64,000 nucleotides of DNA, from assembly GCA_024636345.1 (NCBI GenBank), contig JAGXHG010000008.1:124001-188000 (forward strand). Reading direction: 5' to 3'. Both the position numbers and the translations under genes were made by a program. The stretch is from Desulfobulbaceae bacterium. GTDB taxonomy: Bacteria; Desulfobacterota; Desulfobulbia; Desulfobulbales; Desulfocapsaceae. How positions within the stretch are numbered: position 1 is the first letter of the stretch; each line of letters opens with the position of its first letter. Shown one piece after another: positions 1 to 7,970 of the stretch. Below the pieces are notes generated by a model. The model saw only the letters and a program-made list of their open reading frames with translations, made no database searches and was not told the origin of the DNA.

Positions 1-972
1 ACTATGTCACCAACAGGGATCAATTTTGAGATGCGCCTTCTGGATGTGGGAGGTGGCGACATGGTCCTCGGTAAAAAATATACGGGAACAACTGAGCAGA
101 AACAGGACATAATCTTTAAATTCTGCGACAGTGTCATCAAGGAGCTCACGGGTGAACCAGGTATTGCCTCCAGCCAGATAGCTTTTATTTCAGACAGCAC
201 CGGTGCCAAAGAGGCCTACCTGACAAATATCCTTGGAGATAAGACAAGACAAATAACCCGCCATAGAAATCTGGTGATCTCTCCCCGTTTTACCCCTGAT
301 GGTCAGAGCCTCAGCTATACCTCCTACCACAAGGGAAATCAGAATCTTTACATTACCGATCTCAACCAAAGTACTTCGACCCAAGTCCTTTCCCGGAGAA
401 AAGGGATGAATCTGGGGCCTGCTTGGTCACCGGATGGACAGAGAATGATTCTGACCATGAGCAAAGACGGAAATCCTGATCTCTACATGCTTGACCGTAA
501 AGGGAACGTTCTGGAACAACTCACAAAACGCTCAGGAATCAATGTCTCGGCCGCATGGTCACCGGATGGTAAAACAATAGCCTTTGTCTCGGATCGCAGT
601 GGTAAGCCACAAATCTATCTTATGGACCTCACTAGTAAAAATGTTCAGAGACTCACATTTAAAGGAACAGAAAATGCTGAGCCCTCGTGGTCTCCAAAGG
701 GGGATTTTCTGGCCTACTCGAGTCTGACCAATGGCTCATACCAGATTTGCACCATCACTCCCCAACAAGGTGCCACTCCTTTCCAGGTTACAAAAGATGC
801 AAATCAGCACGAATCACCAGACTGGTCACCTGACGGCAAACAACTGATCTACGCACAACGTGAAGGTGGTGCGCGAAAAATTTATGCCATTCTGAAAAAC
901 GGCAATTTTCAGCGACAACTTTTCTCGTTAAAAGGCAACCAGACCTATCCCCGCTGGTCCTCTAAAAAATAA
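1..972 (+). CDS. tolB: TolB, periplasmic Tol-Pal component (5'-truncated by window edge)
   Basis: The C-terminal 323 residues of TolB are visible, open from the first base, so the true start lies upstream; the internal ATG at 4 is not a credible start. A short remainder of the N-terminal domain (to about residue 60) is followed by a six-bladed beta-propeller with repeated W-S-P-D-G blades (PAWSPDG, AAWSPDG, PSWSPKG, PDWSPDG). TolB is a periplasmic protein that links the Tol inner-membrane complex with Pal at the outer membrane during cell constriction. The next gene, 35 bp downstream, is a CpoB/YbgF-like protein, which supports the assignment. No pal gene lies between the two, although that is the usual order. 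Confidence 0.93.
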   Translation, partial: TMSPTGINFEMRLLDVGGGDMVLGKKYTGTTEQKQDIIFKFCDSVIKELTGEPGIASSQIAFISDSTGAKEAYLTNILGDKTRQITRHRNLVISPRFTPDGQSLSYTSYHKGNQNLYITDLNQSTSTQVLSRRKGMNLGPAWSPDGQRMILTMSKDGNPDLYMLDRKGNVLEQLTKRSGINVSAAWSPDGKTIAFVSDRSGKPQIYLMDLTSKNVQRLTFKGTENAEPSWSPKGDFLAYSSLTNGSYQICTITPQQGATPFQVTKDANQHESPDWSPDGKQLIYAQREGGARKIYAILKNGNFQRQLFSLKGNQTYPRWSSKK

Positions 973-1007
973 TATTTATAAAAAATATCATTGAACAGGT
1001 ATATGCC

Positions 1008-2075
1008 ATGAATAAATCTTTCCTTACTCTCCTTGTCCTTCTCTCCTTAACCCCTTTTCTTGTCCAGTGCGCAAGTCAGGATGAGGTCAGAACCCTCTCC
1101 TATCAGTTACGGGCGGTGAATAAAAAACTTGAGGATATGCAGGCCAATACCGTAAACAAAATGCAGAAAAAGCAGGCAAGTTCAGCCGGACAGTTAAATG
1201 AAATGCAACAGGAACTTCTGGCCCTGAAAAGTGAACTTGAGGCAACATCAATGACAAACCGCCAGCTTCAGGAACAAAACAAAGAGCTGGAGACATCTCT
1301 CCAGGGAATAGTTTCCAAGCAATCTTCTGAGACCGATATCAAGATTACTCAGCTCAATGAGCAGCTCAAGCAACAACAGGACAGCGTGGCAACTTTGCAG
1401 GCAGCACGGGCACTCGAGGCAGAGCGGAAAGCTCGAGCTGCAGCCGAAGCTGCTGATGCAGCAAGATTAAAGGTAAAAATGGCAAGCAGCAATCAGGGCA
1501 TTGCTCAAATTCAGGCTGAACGTAAAAAACATCTCAAAGGGCAGGAACCGGCATCGGTGAAACAGGACAGGCCCACAACCGTGGCAGAAGAAGCCCAGTC
1601 GGCAGCAGAACCAGCGCCTCCAGAAGAGGAGACGGCCTCAGCCGCCGCACCCGTAGTTGAACAGGCCCCAAAAACGACAAAGGAATCACCTGCAGCAAAC
1701 GCAACACCAACTGATGATCTCTTCAATCAGGCACAAAAGAAATACGAGGCAGGAAATTACCAGAATGCCTATGAGATGTTTGAGTCCTATATCGACAAAA
1801 ACGGCAGTAACGCCAATGCTATCCAGGCTCGGTACATGATGGGTGAATGTCTCTACCAGCAGAAAGAATACGATCAGGCGATCCTCCAGTATCAAAAGAT
1901 CATCGCCAGTCAGCCGAAACATGCGAAAACACCTGCCGCCCTCTTAAAGCAGGGCATGGCCTTTGAACAACTCTCGGACAAAGATACTGCCAAGATCATT
2001 TACCAGAAGATTATAAGCTCTTATGGTTCCAGCCCTGAGGCTGGGCAGGCCAAAAGCAAACTCTCTTCCCTGTAA
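1008..2075 (+). CDS. CpoB/YbgF-like Tol-system TPR lipoprotein
   Basis: This 355-residue protein begins with a hydrophobic signal peptide ending FLVQC, a lipobox-like site with an unusual Q before Cys21, so lipidation is likely but not certain. A long heptad-rich coiled coil follows (about residues 25-170), then an Ala/Pro/Glu-rich linker (about 170-230) and a C-terminal TPR region (about 235-355) with the pattern DDLFNQAQKKYEAGNY. This is the coiled coil plus TPR layout of CpoB/YbgF, which coordinates peptidoglycan synthesis and outer-membrane constriction with Tol-Pal. It is longer than the Escherichia coli protein, mostly because of the extended coil and linker. Its position directly after tolB supports the assignment. 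A Pal-type OmpA domain is absent. Confidence 0.8.
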   Translation: MNKSFLTLLVLLSLTPFLVQCASQDEVRTLSYQLRAVNKKLEDMQANTVNKMQKKQASSAGQLNEMQQELLALKSELEATSMTNRQLQEQNKELETSLQGIVSKQSSETDIKITQLNEQLKQQQDSVATLQAARALEAERKARAAAEAADAARLKVKMASSNQGIAQIQAERKKHLKGQEPASVKQDRPTTVAEEAQSAAEPAPPEEETASAAAPVVEQAPKTTKESPAANATPTDDLFNQAQKKYEAGNYQNAYEMFESYIDKNGSNANAIQARYMMGECLYQQKEYDQAILQYQKIIASQPKHAKTPAALLKQGMAFEQLSDKDTAKIIYQKIISSYGSSPEAGQAKSKLSSL

Positions 2076-2093
2076 GGACATCTCACGCATCCT

Positions 2094-2825
2094 GTGAAAC
2101 TTCGTCTTGATGAGCTCCTTGTCACCTTTGGTCTAGCCGAGACCCTGGTAAAGGCCAGGGCGCTGATAGGTGCCGGGCATGTTCTGGTGAATGAGCAGTT
2201 AGCTGATAAAGCGGGGAGTATGTTCGCCCAGGATGTCAAAATTCTGGTCAAGCCAAGTTGTCTCTATGTTTCTCGAGGTGGCTTAAAACTGAAAGGGGCG
2301 CTCGATGCCTTCAATTACGATCCAGCGGGACAGATCTGCGCTGACATTGGCGCCTCAAGCGGCGGTTTTACCGACTGCCTGCTCCAGCATGGCGCCAGCA
2401 AGGTGTACGCTGTAGATGTTGGCTATGGCCAACTTGACTGGAAACTGCGTCAGGATCCAAGGGTGGTAGTGATTGAACGCTTTAACGCCCGGAAGGTCAC
2501 AAAAACTCAGATCCCTGACCCAATTGATCTGGCCGTCATTGACTCCTCTTTTATATCCCTGACCAAACTGATTCCACCACTCCTGCCCCTTTTTGGGAAA
2601 CAGACCCACCTGATCGCCCTGATCAAACCACAGTTTGAACTCCCCAGAGATAAAATTCCCAAGGGCGGGGTCGTTCACGACCCGCTGCTCCACGAAGAGG
2701 CCATAGCCAAGATCCAGCTCTTCAGTCTCAAATTGGGACTAACAAGCCAGGGAGTTGTCCGCTCTCCTATTGTCGGTCCCAAGGGAAACAGCGAATTTCT
2801 GATCTATCTAACCCTTAAGACATAA
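2094..2825 (+). CDS. tlyA: TlyA family rRNA 2'-O-methyltransferase (hemolysin A family)
   Basis: A 243-residue protein with a GTG start 18 bp after the CpoB-like gene; no closer ATG fits. Residues 1-60 form an S4 RNA-binding domain (RLDELLVTFGLAET, then ARALIGAGHVLVN). Residues about 60-240 form an FtsJ/RrmJ-type Rossmann methyltransferase with the SAM-binding motif DIGASSGGFTDCLL and downstream AVDVGYGQLDW. TlyA enzymes methylate 2'-hydroxyls of 16S and/or 23S rRNA using S-adenosylmethionine. The length fits the family. The old 'hemolysin' label is historical and not supported by the sequence. The gene converges on the M48 peptidase gene, with a 14-bp gap between stops. Confidence 0.9.
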   Translation: MKLRLDELLVTFGLAETLVKARALIGAGHVLVNEQLADKAGSMFAQDVKILVKPSCLYVSRGGLKLKGALDAFNYDPAGQICADIGASSGGFTDCLLQHGASKVYAVDVGYGQLDWKLRQDPRVVVIERFNARKVTKTQIPDPIDLAVIDSSFISLTKLIPPLLPLFGKQTHLIALIKPQFELPRDKIPKGGVVHDPLLHEEAIAKIQLFSLKLGLTSQGVVRSPIVGPKGNSEFLIYLTLKT

Positions 2826-2839
2826 GACAACCATAAAGT

Positions 2840-4336
2840 TCAAAATAGCCGACGCCGATCTCTCCTTTCCTCCTCTTCTTTCCTCTTTTTTTCTTCTTCC
2901 TGTTCCTTTTTTGAACCCGGACCTTCTTCCAGACGCTCTATCGTCTCCAATTGTACCTTGGCATTTTCGCGAATATCACGAGAAATCGACTGATCCTTGA
3001 CAACTCGCTCAAAATTTTCTTTTGCAAGTTCAATACGCCCTTCATACAGATAATATTTTCCAAGATAATAGGACGCCTCTCCTTTCTTACCTTGGCTTGA
3101 TCTGAGCTTACCGATCTCATAATAAACCTTGGAATATTCGGGTATCCCCCTGGCCACGGTAAAGAGATTTTCTTCTGCCTCTTTCAGTTTGCCAAGCTCA
3201 AGATAGACCTTGGCAAGCTGAAAGACAGCCCACAGATCTGCCGGATTCTTTCTTGAGGCCTGCAGAGTCATTTCCAAAGCCTTTTCCTTGTTGCCAGCCG
3301 CAAGTTCTACGCGACCAAGATCAACCAGCAGGATTGATCTGTCGGGATATGCTGCAAGAACTTCAAGCAACAGGGCACGACTGCGTTCGTAATTATTTGC
3401 CTCTCTCTCCACCTGTGAAAGTCCGTATTTGGCCATGGTTCTTTCAGGAGGAGAAGATTTTGGATCAGAAATCTTTGTGGTCAGAAAATTGCGGAACTGA
3501 CCATCATCTTCAAGTTGGGAGAGAATCCGATATTTAAAACGTAAAAAAGCAAAATTGTCAGTCTGCTGACTGACGTCACTTAATGGAGCATTCTCAATAG
3601 CAATAAGGGATTGCACATATCCAAGACGGGCCTCTGGATCAGGGTGAGTGAGCAGATACGGGGGAACATCGCCCATACGATAACGGGTGATCCGCCGCAT
3701 GGTCTTCAACATCTTTTCCATAGCAACCGGATCTTTTTCAAGCTTCTTCATCCAGCCATAGGAGAGAAGATCAGCCTCTTCCTCATCCTGACGACTGAAA
3801 TGCAGATTCAGTGCCTGATTTGCTGCCATTGAACCTGTTACCAGGGCCTGACCTGCGACGCCTCCCCCTCCAAGGGCCAAACCGGCAATGGCCAGGGCAA
3901 GCGCTCCAATGCCCACTTTCATTCCTTTATCCATGCGGGAAGCAATATGACGGCTGACCACATGCCCAACCTCATGGGCCATGACCGAAATCAGTTCATC
4001 CTCGCTACCCATGGTCTCAATGAGACCGGAATGAAAAAAGATCAGACCTGAGGGAGCGGCAAAGGCATTAAACTCCTTGTTTTTTATTACAAAAAAATGA
4101 TAATCAAAATATTGAGCTCCCGCCACCCGCAGCACATCAGCACCGAGTTCATTAATATACTGAGAGATGTCTGGATCATCAACAAGGGAAAAGGCCAACC
4201 GTATCTGATACAAAAGGATTTCTCCCACCTCTCGCTCCTCGCCGACAGTGAAAGCGGCGACAGGCCGAACGCAGGAAAGATGCAAGAAAGAGAAAACAAG
4301 AACCATAGCCCAGATCTTCTGAACATTCTTTTTCAT
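2840..4336 (-). CDS. M48 family metalloprotease with TPR repeats (BepA-like)
   Basis: A 498-residue exported protein. It has an N-terminal signal peptide (about residues 1-28), then an M48 peptidase domain with the zinc motif HEVGHVVSRH near residue 142 and a downstream zinc-ligand glutamate region (RQDEEEADLLSYGWM). A Gly/Ala-rich hydrophobic stretch (about 158-185) lies between these motifs. The C-terminal half is TPR-rich and the last 35 residues are highly charged. This is the architecture of BepA/YfgC, a periplasmic protease and chaperone for outer-membrane protein assembly. It is the last gene of the ole operon: its ATG overlaps the oleD stop as ATGA, so translation is probably coupled. 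The pairing with olefin genes is unusual; an envelope-quality role is inferred. Confidence 0.88.
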   Translation of the reverse strand: MKKNVQKIWAMVLVFSFLHLSCVRPVAAFTVGEEREVGEILLYQIRLAFSLVDDPDISQYINELGADVLRVAGAQYFDYHFFVIKNKEFNAFAAPSGLIFFHSGLIETMGSEDELISVMAHEVGHVVSRHIASRMDKGMKVGIGALALAIAGLALGGGGVAGQALVTGSMAANQALNLHFSRQDEEEADLLSYGWMKKLEKDPVAMEKMLKTMRRITRYRMGDVPPYLLTHPDPEARLGYVQSLIAIENAPLSDVSQQTDNFAFLRFKYRILSQLEDDGQFRNFLTTKISDPKSSPPERTMAKYGLSQVEREANNYERSRALLLEVLAAYPDRSILLVDLGRVELAAGNKEKALEMTLQASRKNPADLWAVFQLAKVYLELGKLKEAEENLFTVARGIPEYSKVYYEIGKLRSSQGKKGEASYYLGKYYLYEGRIELAKENFERVVKDQSISRDIRENAKVQLETIERLEEGPGSKKEQEEEKKRKEEEERRDRRRLF

Positions 4337-5325
4337 TTTATCATCAGTGATGCGAGTAAACGCTCCATCCCTTTTTCTGTTGAGACAAGTGGTTGATAGC
4401 CAAGATCACAGGTGGCCCTGGCTATGGAAAAATAGTGCGATTTGGCAAGCTGCTGTGCCAGAAAGCGGGTCATCTGCGGCTCATTCTGCCAGCCAGCCAA
4501 ACGGTAAAACCCCTCAAGCAGGGTGCCAATCCCGTAGGCTGCCGAATAAGTAACTTTAGATCGTACTGGCGCAATGTCAAGTCCTGAAAAAAGCTCGTTA
4601 ATCCACTGCCAAAGGTTCACCGGCTCACCCTGGCTGATAAAGTAGGCCCTTCCTGCCGCCGTGCCGACTCCTGCCAGATTATTCGCGGCCAACAGGTGGG
4701 CGTGGGCTACATTATCGATATAAGAGATATCCACTAGATTCTGTCCATCTCCTACCTGCCTGAGCTGCCCTTTCCGTCCCCTGTCAATAAGCCTTGGAAT
4801 CAGATGAGGATCGCCTGGTCCCCACACCAGATGCGGACGAATTGCACAGGTGCGCAGGTCATCATCAGATGCGGCCAGGACCAACTCCTCCGCCATGACC
4901 TTACTCCTCGCATAATGACAGAGAAACCGGTCGGCGTAGGGCAGCTTCTCGTCACCATTGCAGATGGAATGTTGGTTGAAAACTACCGACGGGGTAGAGG
5001 TATAGACCAGATGCCTGACACCTTCAGCCCTGCAACCGGCAAGAACATTCTCAGTACCTAGGACGTTGGTGGCATAATAATCCCGCCACCTCCCCCAGAT
5101 CCCTGCCATGGCCGCCACATGGAAAACGGTATCCACTCCCTGGCAGCACTTCCATATAAATCCACGGTCACCGATATCACCCTGCCGACAAGTCACCCCA
5201 AGGGATTTAAGTTCCGGATACGAATGACGGCCGACCACCAGACACTGGACATCCTGCGCCAGTAACTGGCGGACAATAGCCTTGCCGACAAAACCACCAC
5301 CACCGGTAATCAGCACCTTGTTCAT
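4333..5325 (-). CDS. oleD: OleD-like 2-alkyl-3-oxoalkanoate reductase
   Basis: A 330-residue short-chain (extended SDR) reductase. The N-terminal NAD(P)-binding motif is TGGGGFVGKAIVRQLL (about residues 7-22), and the catalytic YARSK motif lies near residue 138. The pattern RHSYPELKSLGVTCRQGD after the first Rossmann strand matches what I recall of OleD proteins. OleD reduces the beta-keto acid made by OleA to a beta-hydroxy acid during long-chain olefin synthesis. It overlaps oleC upstream and the M48 gene downstream, each by 4 nt. Generic sterol-dehydrogenase-like annotation would also fit; the neighbours OleC and OleB make OleD more likely. Confidence 0.85.
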   Translation of the reverse strand: MNKVLITGGGGFVGKAIVRQLLAQDVQCLVVGRHSYPELKSLGVTCRQGDIGDRGFIWKCCQGVDTVFHVAAMAGIWGRWRDYYATNVLGTENVLAGCRAEGVRHLVYTSTPSVVFNQHSICNGDEKLPYADRFLCHYARSKVMAEELVLAASDDDLRTCAIRPHLVWGPGDPHLIPRLIDRGRKGQLRQVGDGQNLVDISYIDNVAHAHLLAANNLAGVGTAAGRAYFISQGEPVNLWQWINELFSGLDIAPVRSKVTYSAAYGIGTLLEGFYRLAGWQNEPQMTRFLAQQLAKSHYFSIARATCDLGYQPLVSTEKGMERLLASLMIK

Positions 5326-6956
5326 GAATGCCCCTGTATCTGCTTTTGTGCCCAGTCACTTAATTTCTCACGGAAGATCTTGGCATTGTGACGGATATCC
5401 ACGGGAAAATCAGGATGGATCAGAAAGAACTGGATGAACTCTGTCAAGGGAGAGGAGGCTGCGAGCTCCCGCACCTCTGCAAGCAGCCTGTCTTTGATTA
5501 TTTTCCTGCCCCTGACCGGCTCAACAATCATAACCGGGTGTTGCCAGCCAGAATGAAGAGGATCAGAAATCCCCACCAAGGCTGATCTTGAGACATCGGG
5601 GTGCTCGTTGATGATGGCCTCGCAGGGGATGGTAAAAAAGGTGCCAGTTTTTGTCATTACGCGATGGGCGCGTCTGCCGCAGAACCAGAGACGTCCCTGG
5701 GCGTCGATATAGCCCAGATCCCCCATCCGGTGCCAGAAGGAAGCTTTGTCCTTGATCTTGGCCAGCCTGTTTTCCTGATCATTATTCTCATAGGCCCGCG
5801 TCACCACATCACCACGCACCACGATCTCACCGATCTCACCATCAGGCAGGCAAAGAGCATCGTTCCAGAGAGGAACAGGGGTATCAGAAAGAGTAATAAC
5901 CCGAATCTCAATTCCCGGCAGTGGCCTGCCCACACAGATACCCTGCCCTTTGCGGCTGAGAGGCCAGGTAGACTCAACGATCTCATGTCCCTCCATGGAG
6001 ACAATGGGAAGGCTCTCGGTAGCACCATAGGGGGTATGGATCCTGGCCCCCTTCGGCAAAATGGCCTGCATCCGGACTATCAGGTCACCAGGAATCGGCG
6101 CCCCGGCCATAAGCACCTGCTGCAGGTGCTCAAGAACAATCCCCTGCTCAAGACAGTAACGGCTGATCACATTCCAGATGGCAGGTGAACCAAAGGAATA
6201 GGTCACCTGCTGTTCCTGCAGAGAGCGGACGAATTTCCGGGGATCGACCTTGGCAGGTCTGGTGGGATCCATGTCCGGGATAACAGCCTTGGCCCCGAGG
6301 GCTGTTGAAAACAGGGCAAAGAGAGGAAACCCCGGCTGATCTATCTGGCCCGGACCGATTTGATAATAATCGCGGATCAGCCGTAACTGGGCATTAAAAA
6401 CACCATGCTCGTAACGCACGCCCTTGGGCGGTCCGGTGGAACCGGTGGTAAAGATAATGGCGGCCAGTTCATCCACCCGCGCCGGATAGACCGGGAATGG
6501 TTGGGAGGATATTCCTGACTCTTTACATATGTCCGGACCTAAGAGTCCCCAGGATGAGCCACAGCAGAAGGAAATCCTGACAGAACGAAAGGAAGCGCGA
6601 AAGAGCTGGCGAAACAGATGGGCCTTGGGAATGCCGATAAAGACCTGCGGTTGCACTCCGGCAATACAACGCAGAAGATTCCTGTATCCCATGCCGGGAT
6701 CGATGAGAATAACCACCGCCCCCAGCTTGAACAGGGCAAAGCTCAGACAGATAAAATCAGCAGAAGGCCTGACCATGAGCATCACCCGCTCGCCTGGTCT
6801 CACCCCTTTTCCCTGCAGATACCAGGCAAGGGCATCAGCCCGACCATTGAGTTCTTGAAAGTTCAGACCCCTGCCCGTGGCCGCCTCCACCAGTCCAATT
6901 TCACCGGCCTGATCCAGCGCCCTCTCGGCCAGACTCTGTCCGATATTCACATTCAC
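5322..6956 (-). CDS. oleC: OleC-like beta-lactone synthetase (AMP-dependent ligase family)
   Basis: A 544-residue member of the acyl-adenylate-forming family. The P-loop-like motif is TTGSTGPPKGVRYEHG (about residue 170), and the family motif YGATES (about 315) and the hinge-region motif MGDLGYID (about 417) are present. The segment DMDPTRPAKVDP is, from memory, characteristic of OleC. OleC activates the beta-hydroxy acid made by OleD with ATP and closes it to a beta-lactone, releasing AMP and pyrophosphate. The gene overlaps oleB and oleD by 4 nt at each end, giving the order oleB-oleC-oleD. No oleA is adjacent. A plain acyl-CoA synthetase cannot be excluded by sequence alone, but the context argues for OleC. 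Confidence 0.87.
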   Translation of the reverse strand: MNVNIGQSLAERALDQAGEIGLVEAATGRGLNFQELNGRADALAWYLQGKGVRPGERVMLMVRPSADFICLSFALFKLGAVVILIDPGMGYRNLLRCIAGVQPQVFIGIPKAHLFRQLFRASFRSVRISFCCGSSWGLLGPDICKESGISSQPFPVYPARVDELAAIIFTTGSTGPPKGVRYEHGVFNAQLRLIRDYYQIGPGQIDQPGFPLFALFSTALGAKAVIPDMDPTRPAKVDPRKFVRSLQEQQVTYSFGSPAIWNVISRYCLEQGIVLEHLQQVLMAGAPIPGDLIVRMQAILPKGARIHTPYGATESLPIVSMEGHEIVESTWPLSRKGQGICVGRPLPGIEIRVITLSDTPVPLWNDALCLPDGEIGEIVVRGDVVTRAYENNDQENRLAKIKDKASFWHRMGDLGYIDAQGRLWFCGRRAHRVMTKTGTFFTIPCEAIINEHPDVSRSALVGISDPLHSGWQHPVMIVEPVRGRKIIKDRLLAEVRELAASSPLTEFIQFFLIHPDFPVDIRHNAKIFREKLSDWAQKQIQGHS

Positions 6957-7834
6957 CCGGAATTTCCTGATAATGAGGTACCGCCCACAAAAAAATCCTC
7001 CAGCAGCGGTCTTATCTCCGACAAGGCATCCTCCAGCACATAATGACCGGCGTCCTTAAAATAATGACACTCAGCACGGGGAAAACGTCGGCGCCACTCC
7101 TGATAGAAATGATCATTAAAACAGAAATCCCGCCCCCCCCAGCAGATCAGTACCGGGATATCTCTTGCTGCAAGATTTTGCAGCCCCTCTTCAACATACT
7201 GCAGGGTGACATAGGAAGGATGCGCAGGAGCAAGCGGGATATCCCGAACAAAACCATATACGGCCACCCGGTTCTGCCAGGAATTATAGGGCACCAGATA
7301 GGCTCTGGCCACATCCGGACGCAGGCGGCGGGTCACAGCCATATAGACCGCGGGACCGGCAAAACCATTCAGGCCGCGCACCAATAGACTGCCGATAAAC
7401 GGCAAGCGGCAGAGACGGATACGCCACGGGATCCGTTGCGAATGAAAGGCGGCAGTATTGAGGATCACCAGCTTTTCAATGGCAACAGGATTCCTGCCAG
7501 CCACTCCCAGGCCAATAGCGCCACCCCAGTCATGGACAATCAGGGAATAGGAGCTGATCTTAAGTTGACGCAACAGGTCATCCAGGTTATCCATATGATT
7601 TTTCAATCTATATGGATACTTCTGCGGTTTATCGGAAAGTCCGCAGCCAAGATGATCAATAGCAATCACCCGATGTGTCTTCGAGAGCAGAGCAACAAGG
7701 TGCCGATAATAATAGGACCAGGTGGGGTTCCCATGCACCATGACAATGACCCGCCCTGTACCTTCATCCAGATAATGAAGACGATGACCATCAATGGTGG
7801 CAAAATGCGAAGAAAAAGGATATTCTGGATACAA
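6953..7834 (-). CDS. oleB: OleB-like beta-lactone decarboxylase (alpha/beta hydrolase)
   Basis: A 293-residue alpha/beta hydrolase of the haloalkane-dehalogenase-like branch. It has the oxyanion-hole motif HGNPTWSYYYRHL (about residues 34-46) and the nucleophile elbow VHDWGGAIG with Asp instead of Ser (about residues 100-108). It also has a C-terminal catalytic His in DAGHYVLED. OleB removes CO2 from the beta-lactone made by OleC, yielding a cis-olefin. It is the first gene of the minus-strand operon, and 136 bp separate it from a divergent kinase gene. The Asp nucleophile and the linked OleC and OleD make this more specific than 'alpha/beta hydrolase'. A haloalkane dehalogenase is the alternative. 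Confidence 0.86.
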   Translation of the reverse strand: MYPEYPFSSHFATIDGHRLHYLDEGTGRVIVMVHGNPTWSYYYRHLVALLSKTHRVIAIDHLGCGLSDKPQKYPYRLKNHMDNLDDLLRQLKISSYSLIVHDWGGAIGLGVAGRNPVAIEKLVILNTAAFHSQRIPWRIRLCRLPFIGSLLVRGLNGFAGPAVYMAVTRRLRPDVARAYLVPYNSWQNRVAVYGFVRDIPLAPAHPSYVTLQYVEEGLQNLAARDIPVLICWGGRDFCFNDHFYQEWRRRFPRAECHYFKDAGHYVLEDALSEIRPLLEDFFVGGTSLSGNSG

Positions 7835-7970
7835 GTGAGTTTATTCGATCATAAAAGATTAAAAACTGCCTGACAGCCTGACTAAGCTCAAGAATAGTCG
7901 ACCAAAAACCGGTGTCAACCTTTTTCACAACTCTTCCAATGAGTGCCCCGACAACAGAGGAGCCTTATAG

